From Plectrocnemia conspersa (taxonomy: Eukaryota; Arthropoda; Insecta; Trichoptera; Polycentropodidae), in assembly GCA_009617715.1 (NCBI GenBank), contig VTFK01000288.1, positions 248,001 through 312,000 on the forward strand: 64,000 bases of DNA. The letters are read 5' to 3'. The position numbers and the translations under genes were made by a program. The notes under the pieces are model-generated. The model made no database searches and was not told the origin of the DNA. It saw nothing but the letters and a program-made list of their open reading frames with translations. Shown here in pieces: positions 1 to 11,549 of this stretch (the first letter of the stretch is position 1; every line of letters starts with the position of its first letter).

Positions 1-519
1 TGCACCCATTTAAAACCATATAAAGTATGAGCATGGTATAATTGTAATATATGAATTTGCTTTAAAAATAAGTAAAACGTCCTAATTATCCTAATACATT
101 TTTGACAGCAAAAACGTGTTTCTATTATGAGTCAAAGGATTAAAAGAAACTATGAAGTGCCGACCATTTTCAACTCTCACGGATTGTAAACTTGAAACCA
201 TTATAAACCTCATCATTGTACATGCAAAATTTGCTCTATTTATATTTGCAAATGCCGAAACAAAATAGGTCACAAATCTTAGATTGTGAAATAATACTTT
301 CGGACTGTTATGTATGTCCCTTTTCGATGCACCACTTTCACTACCTACTTAATCCCTAAATAGGTTTTGCGAAATTAAATATTCGGAGAATTTAGCATCT
401 AAAAAATTGTGTGAGATAAATTTATATTTCATATGGGGAAATTAAATATTATTTTGAAATTCAAATAATATTTTTTTCTCTTTAAAATTAATATTGCAAT
501 TTCTTCGCGAATGTACTAC
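1..519. other. AT-rich non-coding stretch
   Basis: No gene is visible. The sequence is A/T-dominated with frequent stops in all frames; a 60-codon minus-strand open frame at 91-273 shows no family motif and looks like chance. Confidence 0.55.
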
Positions 520-680
520 TCGAGCTCGAGTCGCTTGGCTTAGCCGCCTAGCCTAGTTGCCTATGTTTTTGAGTCGGCTGCGGCTAGTCGCCAGCGACTA
601 GTGCGTAATATGCCTAAGAGTCTCTTCGAGTGTCTAAGTGCTTGAGTCTGCCTTCTCCTAATCGGAATCCAGGCTTAACT
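520..680. other. GC-elevated patch with palindromes
   Basis: This patch is clearly richer in G and C than its surroundings. It starts with the palindrome CTCGAGCTCGAG, contains several short repeats of the type GCCTAG/AGTCG, and holds an 8-bp-arm inverted repeat CTAGTCGC-CA-GCGACTAG at 584-601. There is no coding potential. It could be a degenerate mobile-element end or regulatory DNA; the sequence does not decide. Confidence 0.4.
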
Positions 681-3600
681 ATCCAGGGCTGCAAAGATTG
701 CTGACCAATCAAAATAATGCAGCGATCATTTAGCTAATAGATGTACTCGTTTCTTAGAATAGCGAAATATGTATTCGCCTTTAGAAAGCGACATTTGCTT
801 GATGGGCATTGTCCAAGGTCATATACCGCAACGGGAATTTTGTAGATCCGGTGATTTTATTATATTCGTGACCGTTTCGCAACAAAGAAATATTCTTTTA
901 ATGCACCGAAGAATCCTTGCGTGTTATTTATTTGTTGATGGATGATTATTTTGGTCACAGTAAATTAACGCAAGTTTTAAGAATGTCACAAAACATGTTT
1001 TTATTTTATTTTTGCAGACATATTAGTTTATCATTTTTATAAATTAAAAAGTATGCATCGATAAAAATAACTTAAAATTAACTTTTTATGTTGCGCATAG
1101 TCTAGTTATTTTTAATACGGCTGTCATAAATAATGGGTTGAAGTTAAATTTATTTATGTGTCAGCATAACGGCTCAACTTTTAAAAACCAAGCTTAATAT
1201 ATAAAACGGGAAAATAATATATGTTAAGGTATTTTAATACGTATGTTGAATGTTTTGAAAGGGATATTGTGAATGAATAGATATTCCGTATCATTACAAA
1301 AGCTTGAAAACTTGGGGTTGTTGCTATTATGTAAGATATCTTGTTACTGAGCAACATATAATATTTTATAATTAAATGTTTTATTTAACGTTAAAAACTA
1401 TATAAAATATAAATGTAAATGAAACACTATAAATATTTATGCCTAAAATATAAAGTAATGCGAAACGCTTTAACGATTGAAATATATTTTAATGTATTCT
1501 CGAGTACACTGCAAAATTCACAACATTATTATTATTATAAATATTGTATTACAAAATGTCTGCTAAAATATTGTGAATATATTACGTGTAAAGAAATACA
1601 CTCTACGTTGAATGTCTAAGAACTTCACAGTAATTTTGTATAATGTAAATTTATGATTTAATTTGGCGTCGACGTGCAAATTTCGTCTTTCCGCAACGTT
1701 TCGCGAGACGTGTCCTAGGGTCGGTTTTCCGGCGGAGCTTTCGAATGCCTTGAGGCCTTCTGCAATTTCAGCGTTTAATTAATAAAGCAATCATTGTGTC
1801 GTGTTTGAGTATGAGATTAGTACCCCAGGGACACTGTCGAGGACCGGCCACATTATATACAATAATAATACCGGGAATTTTATCAGAAATGACCGAAAAT
1901 TTTTATCCCTACTCTGTGACGTCAAAGCGATCAAAGCAAAAGATGAAATTGAGCTTTTAAAAAAAAAAAATGTTCATACATATTTTTATCGAAATACAAA
2001 GAATACTCACGTGTGCTAACCAATTATTTTTAATTTTCTATTTATAAAAATGTTATTAAAGTAACATTGGAAAATATTAATTCTGTTTAAATATGTGTAG
2101 GTTTTTGTGAATTGAATTATTTTCTCGACCTCTTTTCTAAATTAAGCACAAAATGGTAGAAATCATCGATGCAAATCTTACTTTGTAAAAATGATTAAAA
2201 TCATATTTTAAATTGGTTGTGAGTGATAGTGGCTATGAAACGAGACTCATTTCAATGTACAAATAATACCATAGTGATTATCGGTTAAATAAGGTTATTT
2301 AAAATTATTTTGCGTATGCAAAATATAACTTAAAGCAACTAAAAAACGCACTAGCTTTGACTTAATCTGTTTTAAATTTAACTGTAATAGTTATATTATA
2401 TTATATATTACAATAATTCACCATTTAATGACTTGAATTATGAAAATCATAATTTCACAATTTTTTTAGTGATATTTAAAGGCTTCAGTTTTTTCTCTAT
2501 TGTTGCAAACGCATTTTTTATTTTAATTCCCATTGGGATAAAGAATAGTTCTGGGTTTCATATTTTCTTTGTTACCTTCCAATGTTCTTGGATTACCTTG
2601 TTCTTTTCTATGATGATCGATTTTTGCAGTTCTTTTATTGATTAATTTATTTAATGTGTATTGACATTGTTTTGTTTGCCTTTTATTTTAAGATAATATT
2701 TTTCTTATATTTTAATCAGATTTTTTCATTAAAAAAAGTAATAAATTTATATTATTAACACTATATTTTATAATTTAATCACATTTTGTATGATTAAAAT
2801 TTATGTATATATATACATTTATTTTAATCTTAAATTATACAAATATTTGTATAACAATATATTTTTTCAAAGCCTTGAGATATAATTTCTTAAATAAAAT
2901 ATTTATATGTGTAGTATATATGTATAATACATCAAATCTAAATATCAGTCGTAAATATATTTACTCAGAATTTATTATATTTGATACAGTATAATTTACA
3001 TTATTCAGTATTCGTTAATATTGTTTTCATATAAAATATAATACAGTTTCTCAATATATATATATATATTTTTTATACATACAGTATACAGATTCTGAGA
3101 AATAAATGTTTTATTATTTATTGAATAATATTAGCAAAATAATTTTCATAAATATAAATGTTTTATTTTATATACATGAAGCAGTATATTTCAAGCACAT
3201 AATAATAATAATTATATATTATTATAGTAAACGTTTGTTTTTACTAAAATATATACTTAATTACAGCTTAGAAGTTCGAAATATTTTCCAATTATGCAAA
3301 AAGACAGAATAATTCGTAAACTGTGAAATTACAAGCGTTTCACCCGCGATGTAAGTATATTTATGTTTCCTTTCGCTGTAGAGTAATTTAATACTTAAGA
3401 CGTTTTAATAGGCTCAATTAGAATAATCGCTTTTTCTTGGAAAATTTTCATGAATTTCTTTAATTAAGTTCAAAAGAGAACATTCCTTGTGTGCGGGTAT
3501 ATGTGCTCTCACACTCCACCTCGTTATCGACCGGTATAATGTTATTAGGAATTATATTATATTATAAGCCCACGTAGCACACACAGTCATTTCAAGGATT

Positions 3601-4206
3601 TTTGCCGCCCTTATATCTATAATTATCAGTGAGAATCATAATATTAATTTACACCCCTAAAATCACCTCCATAGGCATCTGTCAATTGAAATAACATTAC
3701 ACAATTAAATATGTACATAATATTCCATTTATTTAAAGCGATGTTTGTTCATAATTCGACTTCTCGTGTTTATATAACAAAGTTATGAATTTATTGCGAA
3801 AGTAAAGGCACGGACAGAGAAAAATAAAAGTTTGCTTTATTTTCATTTTAAAATGTGTTTGAAAAAGTTACGTATTAAAGTTTAGCAACTAAATAGCTTT
3901 CTGTGATGGGGAGGCGGGGTGTAATATCCACTTACCCTCCTATACACTTTGCCATGAAAACTTCTTATATTATTTTCTGGAAAAAAAATAATACAATATT
4001 GCAGCGTGTATCGTTTCTTTATGGAGTAATAAATATTTGATTTAAAAATGATAGAATCGTAAATGATACAATCAGAAACAAATATAATATTAAAACTTAC
4101 ATGAACTTTAATTGGAAATATAGAATTTAGATTATTTTGTGTATTAGAAATATTATTTATTTTATGAATTCGGTAATTCATTAAAATACTTAATCTAACA
4201 ACTAAT
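681..4206. other. AT-rich non-coding stretch
   Basis: No gene is supported. A short GC-richer segment at 1665-1770 contains CpG-containing words (GTCGACGTGC, TTTCGCGAGACG) and is the only part not dominated by A/T. A short TATATA run lies near 3052-3072. Open frames of 60-72 codons at 1419, 1801, 2433, 2803 and 3106 are rich in I, F, Y, N and K, as translated AT-rich DNA usually is, and carry no domain. Confidence 0.5.
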
Positions 4207-4234
4207 AATATATTTATATATATATATCGGTAAT

Positions 4235-4299
<65 letters not shown>
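4207..4299. repeat. interrupted (AT)n microsatellite
   Basis: The tract is an almost pure alternating A/T run broken by short interruptions (ATCGGTAATATC near 4227-4238 and a few TTT/AA breaks). Such tracts are polymorphic by slippage. Confidence 0.9.
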
Positions 4300-5177
4300 C
4301 TTAAATATGGTTTCTTTGGTTTAAGGCGCTAAAAAAGCAGTGTTTAAAATAATTTGGAAATCTTTGTTTTAGTATCACAATTATTTAACTATATTAATAT
4401 TTAGCTGCATATTTCCAAATATTGTTAGGTGATAACATATTTTCTTATTGCTTTTCTTGTGAGGATATTCTGATTTTGTTTATTACATTTTTTTTAGCGG
4501 TTTTGTGAAAACAAAGGGTTTTGCCAAATGCGTTACAATGGGATAAGCTCAATCAAAGGCACTAATCTGAATTTAAAGTCTGAAAATCAACAATCTATTT
4601 AAATTATTATTAGCTTACAATCAATGTTAAATTGATCAAATTTTTAATTATTCCTAAGGATATTTATCTGTGAGATAAGAAAAATTTGGAAAAATCGAAT
4701 CTGCAATATCCAATCAAAATTATAAATATTTAATATTTACTATTTTATATTTAAACCCAGCTATTTACTTAAAACCTGACATAAAATTGCTTTTAGACAC
4801 TTAAATAAAATAAAAACCAGGACTACCTAAAAAGTATTTTTACTGATTTTTAAATTGCTATACAAATACATTATGATACGATTTTATTAAACAGTAACAA
4901 ATAGTCTGTTTTCACCCTGAATCATAGCATTGACAAAATAATCGGTAACTAAGAGTGACGTTTGACTTCACTAAATTTTCAAAAGTATATAAGCTCCATA
5001 CGGTCATACATTTCTTTGAGGTACTTATATCATAACTTAAAATATAACAAGAGTTCAGCCAAAGCAATCAAAACAAGTCTAATAGTTCGTTTTTAACTTC
5101 AACTTTTAGAATCGCGAGTTCAACCCGAGCTTCGAGACAACTTGAAACATATTCATTATAAGGCCAATTTCAAAGGT
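4300..5177. other. AT-rich non-coding stretch
   Basis: Nothing beyond AT-rich sequence with chance open frames is seen here. Confidence 0.5.
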
Positions 5178-5220
5178 AGGGTACGCTCGGGATAAGGATT
5201 CCGGTTTGTTATTGTGTGCG
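5178..5220 (+). repeat. inverted repeat pair, left member
   Basis: This 43-nt stretch (core GCTCGGGATAAGGAT) is repeated in inverse orientation at 6008-6050 with 38 of 43 positions identical by hand alignment. The copies are about 790 bp apart. Outside the 43 nt the similarity becomes weak. They may be ends of a larger decayed element that includes the TTAA MITE at 5722, or two opposed fragments of a dispersed family. Confidence 0.7.
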
Positions 5221-5721
5221 GGAGCTGTGTGACTCAAAACAATTTCGCTCAGAATATTTATTTTTTTTATTTTAAAAGAAAATATATGTTTATTTAACAT
5301 ATATACATCTAAGCTAAGTTGGAAATTTCAACGGACAATTAAAAATATATTATATAATCGAAGAAACCAGACATTGATGTCATTAATTAAATATTTGCAA
5401 AATTCAAAATCTTTCACTAGTCAAAAAATATTGAAGTCTTTAGCTATTCTTCAAAAGCAAAAAGATATAAAATGTGGAAAGAAATTATTTGCAGATTGTT
5501 TAATGGCTCGACGACTCTATTAAATCATTAGAATCCATTGAATAAATTAAAAAATTATCATTGGCGCAACGATAAGAATAATAACTTTTTAAGCCTTACA
5601 GAGAATAGTGTAAAAAAACCAACAACGTACGGATTAATGGAAAAATAATTAAAATATTTTAATACACGGGTAAGAGAACGAATAACTTACAGTGTATATT
5701 CGAAGCCTTGATATAAATTAA

Positions 5722-5826
5722 CCCAGATATGCCCAAGAAATTTTGTTCTCTTAAAATTTCATTTATAAATAAAAAACAGTGGCACGAGTTTAGTGACCTA
5801 CCCATGAGACAGTGGGCATATCTGGG
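5722..5826. mobile_element. TTAA-type (piggyBac-like) MITE, 105 bp
   Basis: The element has perfect 14-bp terminal inverted repeats, CCCAGATATGCCCA at the left and TGGGCATATCTGGG at the right. TTAA lies directly before the left end (5718-5721). The right flank reads TTTTAA, so one side of the expected TTAA duplication appears mutated. Termini starting CCC next to TTAA are typical of piggyBac-superfamily miniature elements. It has no coding capacity and would need a transposase from elsewhere. The superfamily call rests only on termini and target site. Confidence 0.7.
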
Positions 5827-6007
5827 TTTTAAACCAATATCAACACAAAATTATTTAAAATAAATCACTAGAGAAGATCGAACTTCTGTGCCACACTGCA
5901 ATTTAATGACGAATACCAGCGTTGACGAATCAGCGACTGTCCTTAAAAGAGAAAGCGAGATAACGAAGTACACGCTACATCGCTTCTCCTTCTCATATAC
6001 ATATACA

Positions 6008-6050
6008 CGCACACAATATCAAATCGGCATCCTTATCCCGAGCATACTCT
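6008..6050 (-). repeat. inverted repeat pair, right member
   Basis: This is the reverse-complement partner of 5178-5220 with five mismatches. Next to it, at about 5940-5990, lies a moderately GC-rich segment (AGCGAGATAACGAAG and neighbours) that may belong to the same unclassified element. Confidence 0.7.
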
Positions 6051-6379
6051 ATCGCATTTAGCTTGTTCTAGAGTCTAGACAATTCGAATATTCTTCAAAT
6101 TTTGCAACATTGCCTATATAAAATATGCCCATTTGAGGAATGACTTACCTTATCACTTGCTTGAATATATTCACGGCAAAATATTATTAAAAAACTGAAT
6201 TTAAAGAGAAAGACGTAATCTTAATAAGTGAATATAAATATATCAACATTGTACATATCTCTTATATGAAATATTTATTTAATTTATTAGTAAAATAAGT
6301 AAAAAAAAAAAGTTTTATATTGTTACAAACGAAATTGAATATGAGAGGCAAAAGGAAAAAAATGAATATGTACGTAATC

Positions 6380-6780
6380 ACATGTGGAAAATTGTAAGAT
6401 GAAATCTCGAGCAAAATTCGTCGACGCTGCGACGCCAAGTGGGTCCGCACTCGAAATTTCCAGGGCCGCACTCGGCATATGAAAAAAAAACTCTTAGCGG
6501 GGGGAAATCACAACAAGGAGCGACAATAATAACAATACGACAGAATAAATATGCAATTTGCCCGTCTCCGCGCGCCGGAAAACCCATTAAAAAAAGTTTG
6601 CCATTATGAAATTTCCAGAGTGGCCCCGGCGACTTTTCGCGTTTCGCATAAATCAAATATAAATTAGCTAAGTTTTGCTAAATCGCGCGTCGCCATGGCG
6701 ACGAAGCGCCTCCGCACCTGCGGACCAAGAAGAATTTTCGTGAATATGCTCGGCCAATTGAAAACGAAACGTCTTGAAAA
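6380..6780. promoter_or_regulatory. GC-elevated unique island, candidate regulatory region
   Basis: This island has many CpGs and high sequence complexity in an AT-rich setting. It contains the perfect 16-bp palindrome at 6688-6703 and GC-rich words such as CGCGCGCCGG and GGCCCCGGCGAC. Two minus-strand open frames (6262-6471 and 6378-6656) overlap each other and look like by-products of higher GC content. No TATA box or start codon context makes it a confident promoter. A regulatory role is inferred from composition and the palindrome only. Confidence 0.4.
6688..6703. promoter_or_regulatory. X-box/RFX-like 16-bp palindrome
   Basis: The sequence CGTCGCCATGGCGACG is a perfect palindrome. Its inner 14 bp fits the general form of the RFX X-box, two inverted GTYRCC half-sites with no spacer. 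The identical 16-mer occurs again at 22806-22821. Binding is inferred from similarity to the known motif. Confidence 0.5.
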
Positions 6781-7559
6781 TTATACAAATTCAAGAGCTA
6801 CTAACCAGGATCATTCTATATTTTAAAAAAAATCAAACGATTTTCAAGAAAATTATCGTTTGATCGTTTTTTTTTTATTTGAATTTATATTGCGATAATT
6901 TATATTATTTTTTATTTAATATACTTATATTATTTTTTGCCGAATATAACTATACGGTAGCAATCTAAATATATTTGTGACACGGATTGGCATGTGCCAT
7001 GATATGATACGATTGTGGCGACAAAACATAAATGTCGGCTTATAATACGACACAATATATAGTGCAACGTGACAAGATGCGTTGTGAATTTCTATTTTCC
7101 ATTGAGGCAAGCTTTATTGGAGCCATGTCTCTGAAAAAATATGAAAAATAACATTTTTGCATTTTTGTACTACAAAGCTTTATATGAGCAATTGCAAGCT
7201 AATTTCAGGTCTATAAGAATTTGATTGCAAGAGTATTCTAAAATAATTTGTATGATTAATTATGACACATAGTGCACATATTATCAATTTAATGTTGATT
7301 ATAATTATGGATTTTTGTGACATTGATTTAATAATTATGTACTGCTTACAATAAATATATCTCATATGTTTGTTAAAATATTTTTTTTGCAACCAAAAAT
7401 AAATTATCTACTTGATATAAAACATTATTTTCGAGTTTTGATTCAAAGGGGTGTGACTCCGCAGCTAAAATAGAATAAATATGCAAGTAAAAGTTTATTA
7501 CATAAGTATATATAGACACTCCTATCAGGAAATGGCAGATTCACTGGAGTGTCAAGTTG
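6781..7559. other. AT-rich non-coding stretch
   Basis: No gene is visible. Two minus-strand open frames (6925-7110, 7180-7392) have no recognisable domain. Confidence 0.5.
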
Positions 7560-7990
7560 AATTATTATCGGTTATCCTTGTGATGATTCTGAACAATCTG
7601 CTGATGTATCTGCATTCTGGAGTATCTTCTCCGGTCTATTCTCTGTGACTAAGTGTTTCAAATTATATATTACTGGTTCGAGACAGTTTTGAAAAATCCT
7701 AGATAAAGATGTTTGCGGACCAATCGCATCGCTTCTTGGATACGCCCACGAAATGGATTTACGCCTTTAAATAGATATGGTCCAGGTAGTCGTTCCAACG
7801 ATCGTTTACTAAGGGGTCAAAGATAATAGTATTATGGCCAGGCTAGAAGGCAATTTCCACAGAAAAAATAGCTTTTATATGTGTTTATGAGTGATTAACC
7901 ATTAGATATGGATGTGCTATTAGGTTGTCAGTAAAATATTTACAATCATTAACGCAATTACTTGGTCCCTAGATCTCTCTTACCAGTGTT
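7560..7990 (-). repeat. unclassified dispersed repeat C, copy 1
   Basis: This region aligns over about 400 bp with 23610-24000 in the same orientation. The best block is 7704-7766 against 23769-23834 (shared words AAGATGTTTG/AAGAATGTTTG, GCATCGCTTCT, TACGCCT/CACGCCT), and the similarity continues to about 7960 (TGTGCTATTAGGT against TGTGCAATTAGGT). The second copy has a longer minus-strand open frame, so a decayed coding element read on the minus strand is possible. I do not recognise the family. Confidence 0.55.
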
Positions 7991-8389
7991 GTCATTCTTT
8001 TGTAACGTGATAGTTTCTCTTTTCACACTATATTAAATAATTAGTGTTTTATCTTTATTTATTTATTTTATTAGGAAAAATTAATTTAATTTCAACGACG
8101 GTATTATTTTCAATTTATTATTATTGCTTATTATTCTTGAGTTTTTTTTTATATATTGTATTATCAGTAATTTGACAGATTAAAAATTATTCAGTTTCAT
8201 GTTATTCCTAAAAAAATAGTTAATAGTAAAATCATATCGGAATACATTTTCACCAGTAGATTTATATTTTTACTAGTATTTTTTTAAATTATCTAGCAGG
8301 TGCTAGTACAATTATATAATTTCAACTTTTCTATATGTTGTAATATATATATTTACATACTTAGCATTATTAATTTGCATCATTTACAT
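7991..8389. other. AT-rich non-coding stretch
   Basis: AT-rich sequence without visible features; its last 8 bp (8382-8389) are the left target duplication of the hAT MITE that follows. Confidence 0.5.
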
Positions 8390-8603
8390 CGGGGGTGGTC
8401 AACCAAAATGATCCTGCGGGCCACTTTGGAAATGCATCATAGCTCCGCGGGCCATATATAAAATTATATGTCCCCATATTAGATTTAGATACACTATAGA
8501 CATTTTTTTGAGTAAAAAATTGTCTATAGTGTATTGGCGATTATAAAATAAATATATTTAGTGAAAGTGTGATGAATCTCGGGCGGTGGGTTGGTCACCC
8601 CAG
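8390..8603. mobile_element. hAT-type MITE, 214 bp, with 8-bp target duplication
   Basis: The ends are CGGGGGTGGTCAACC at the left and, read inward from the right, CTGGGGTGACCAACC, giving 12 of 15 matching positions. Both ends are flanked by the identical 8-bp sequence ATTTACAT (8382-8389 and 8604-8611), the hallmark duplication length of the hAT superfamily. GCGGGCCA occurs twice near the left end as subterminal repeats. An internal hairpin with perfect 14-bp arms (8489-8502 and 8521-8534) lies in the middle. There is no coding capacity. The perfect duplication argues for a fairly recent insertion. Confidence 0.85.
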
Positions 8604-8999
8604 ATTTACATGAATGTGTATTTTTTGGTAAAGTTATATTTTCACTAGTAAAGGGCAAATACATTTTCATCTGTACATATATAATATATTTCTACTAGCG
8701 AAAATATAATAAAACTGAGCGCTAGAGACATTTTAGAGCGCTAATATGCTGTTCTAAAATATCTATAAAACTCAATTTAACGGTTGCGAAACGTCCATTT
8801 GCTGTTCAAACCCAAGTCTCAAAAGTAATTAAAGTTTTTGAACTTTTATTAGGTCAAGTTCAAAATAAAAACTAAGCCAACTCATCTCTCAGGAGAAGAA
8901 TAAGTACAGACGGACATCGCTCCATAGTTTGTCTGCATTTCTATATTACACTATGTTTTAAAAATATGATGTTTAATGGACTTTTAATATAAGAGGGCT
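8604..8999. other. non-coding stretch
   Basis: No gene or repeat is recognised. GC content is slightly higher around 8710-8920, without motifs. Confidence 0.5.
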
Positions 9000-9009
9000 G
9001 ACCAAAATA

Positions 9010-9252
9010 TATTCAAAGCAAATTTTGGTCAATAGGAGAGCGCAAAAACAATTATCACTTTTCAGAAGGCAAAAATTCACGTCAAAAGCAATAAAATCGT
9101 GTCGGCGCGGTCGCAGTGGGAACGCTTGGTAACGAGCGTTCCCACTGCGACGGTGACGGCACGATTTTATTGCTTTTGACGTGGATTTTTGACTTCTGAG
9201 AAGGGATAATTGTTTTTTGCGCTCTTCTATTGGCCAAAATTTGGTTTATATG
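9010..9252. mobile_element. fold-back element with about 115-bp arms
   Basis: The sequence from about 9019 to 9128 is the reverse complement of about 9135 to 9252, with roughly ten differences including one indel, around a loop of a few bases (TGGTAACG region). The arms share GCAATAAAATCG, CGCAGTGGGAACGC and AATTTTGG-type words. A smaller hairpin, GACCAAAA/TTTTGGTC (9000-9007 and 9023-9030), sits at the left edge. Such a palindrome is expected of fold-back transposons or of two MITE copies inserted head-to-head. No target duplication was identified. Confidence 0.8.
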
Positions 9253-9545
9253 TTCCTCGTTTAATTCGTAATATATTATAAAAGTCGTAGTATGAAAGAC
9301 AGATTACAGAGCGTTCCCACTGCGACGTCGACGGCACGATTTTATTGCTTTTGACGTGAATTTTTGACTTCTGAGTAGGGATAATTGTTTTTTGCGTATC
9401 TTTATTGTTAAAATTCGGTAAAATATGCTTCATTATATTTTAACTTATTGTAAGTCATAATATTGTTATAAAAGTTTTAATATGAACGCTAGACATCTGA
9501 GTGTTTTTATAATTTTTTACGTTCCCATTGTGACTATTTATTCAA
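9253..9545 (+). repeat. additional tandem half-unit(s) of the fold-back element
   Basis: The right arm starts with GCGTTCCCACTGCGAC at 9136. The same start recurs at 9311, 175 bp downstream, followed by the same order of words (GGCACGATTTTATTGCTTTT, TTGACTTCTGAG, GGGATAATTG) to about 9420. A third, weaker start, CGTTCCCATTGTGAC, is at 9520. The structure is therefore one inverted unit followed by one clear and one partial direct copy. Confidence 0.75.
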
Positions 9546-10549
9546 GAAATTATATTACGATGGTAAAAATATATAAAATGTCATTTTTGTCATGAGGCCC
9601 GGAATCATTGTTTTCCCAGGGATCGCTCTCAGAGGCCCTGCATATATGTACAACCTAGCTCAATTTTAAATGCTCATCACAATCGATCGGTATTATAAAT
9701 TTATATAGAGTACTAATTTTAATTTTCCAAACAAAATGTTGTCCATATGGTATTTGCAAATCTTTTATGATTTTTACCACTCATCCATCGTGCGTTCTGT
9801 GTTGCATAAATCCAGCAACAATGGAATTTGTGTGTTCTGTTACTTTTTGGGATATTACTTTGTGGTTCTTCTGGTTACTTGTTCTGTTCACAATATATTT
9901 AGAAAAAGAAATTTATTTCTAGTTCATTTCGCTTAATATTTATTTTAGCCATGCTGCTAAAATGTCGTTAATCTGCAAGAAAATAGAACAAAAAATCTCA
10001 TTAGTTTTATGACTCGTTTAACGGATCTGGTACATGTGTACGTGGCTAATGTTAATGTTTGCTAAATATAAAATTTATATGAAGACATTGAGTTGCAATT
10101 TAGTAATTGGTTCTTGAAAAACATCTAATATAATAGCTATAAAAAAATCAACTGCTACTTCATTTTTTTTAATATAAAATAAATTTATTTCGTTGAGATA
10201 TTATAATAAATATTATTTTATTTATTTATAATATTATATAAATAAAAAATAGTATTATATACGTATATTCAAGTTTTAAACATGTTACACAGATGGCATG
10301 TTAAAAACACGTTTTAAATTATGTTTTATATTTATATTGTAATAATATTTAAAAAAATAATAATTTACACCCTTATTATGTTACTACTCGTATAAACAGA
10401 TTTATAATAATGACTTGACCACACCTAAATAACTCATATATACATTTGCTTATTTAATATGCTCTACATATCCTGCTTATAAATAATTATGTTATATACT
10501 ATACATATAGATACGGCATAATGTCACTTATTAATCAAAATTTATATAG
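9546..10549. other. AT-rich non-coding stretch
   Basis: A small GC-richer segment at 9592-9650 (AGGCCCGG, AGAGGCCCTGC) might be a decayed element end. The rest is AT-rich without genes. Confidence 0.45.
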
Positions 10550-11100
10550 GTTAATTTAGTCGGCGGAATATCCGAATCTTCCCTCGGAGTGTAAACGCGC
10601 TTTTATACCCACCATCAAAGGGGAGGTCCCTCCACTCGCATAAACGTTTTAATTAGACGAAAATATTTCGTGCGACGTTGTTACTTAACAATCAATTTCG
10701 TTTATAAAGGACGTTAATTTTCTTCGTTTTACGAGCAATCTATTCGAACAACTAGAAAATAGAATAAGGAAAAAGTTTTTAATGTATTCAAAATTTGTAT
10801 GTGGCGCGCGTGTAGAGGTATGTATAGAGCGTGTGTAAAAGCTGCACACTATCACCGAGTGCTCGAGAAGAGGAAAGCTCTATCGGAGCTTTCGGCGTTA
10901 GAGCGGGACAAAAAAGCTCGCGAGTAGATAAAAGGAAATAAAGGGAATATAAAATGAGATTGGAATGAAAATATCTTTGGTAGTGGGGAAAGTACAGTCG
11001 TACAATATGAAAACGTTAGAAGTTTTCCCACATGAAATATCGATTTTCATACTGTAGCGTCAAAAGTTTGACGCTTCGCTTCCTACCCACCGTACCGGCA
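10550..11100. promoter_or_regulatory. high-complexity unique segment, candidate cis-regulatory DNA
   Basis: This segment has more CpG and less simple sequence than its surroundings. It contains homeodomain-type cores (TTTTAATTAGACG near 10650), the inverted repeat AAAGCTC-TATCG-GAGCTTT (10874-10892) and a tight hairpin AGCGTCAAA-AG-TTTGACGCT (11056-11075). No open frame of interest exists. A regulatory function is inference from composition and motifs only. Confidence 0.3.
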
Positions 11101-11549
11101 CATTAATTTCATTATCAATATGTATATAATTTATAGTATATATGTATATATACACAAGGCGTGCCTTTAAATATTAATTCATTTTAACTTTATAAAGAAA
11201 TATTATGATTATATTTAAATATCACATGTATTTTTTAATAAGTCTTTCTCACATTAAGTACATTTTCTTATATCAGGATGTAACAAATTAAATCAATATT
11301 TTAAAATTAAAGAATATAGATAAGCAAGAAAACGGTTTTTAGCAATAATGTGTATTATTTTTAATTAATTAAAACAATAAATCTGTAGTTAATTCCAAAA
11401 CTAATTGATGAATACTTTTTTTTGTGAGTGTTTTGTTCAATAAATTAAAAATATCATATTATAAATAACTAACTTAAACATTTTTACTAATATTTTTAAT
11501 GAATAAGATTTAATACATCTAAACTGTAATTATTTATACACATTCTGGC
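11101..11549. other. AT-rich non-coding stretch
   Basis: AT-rich sequence without visible features. Confidence 0.5.
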
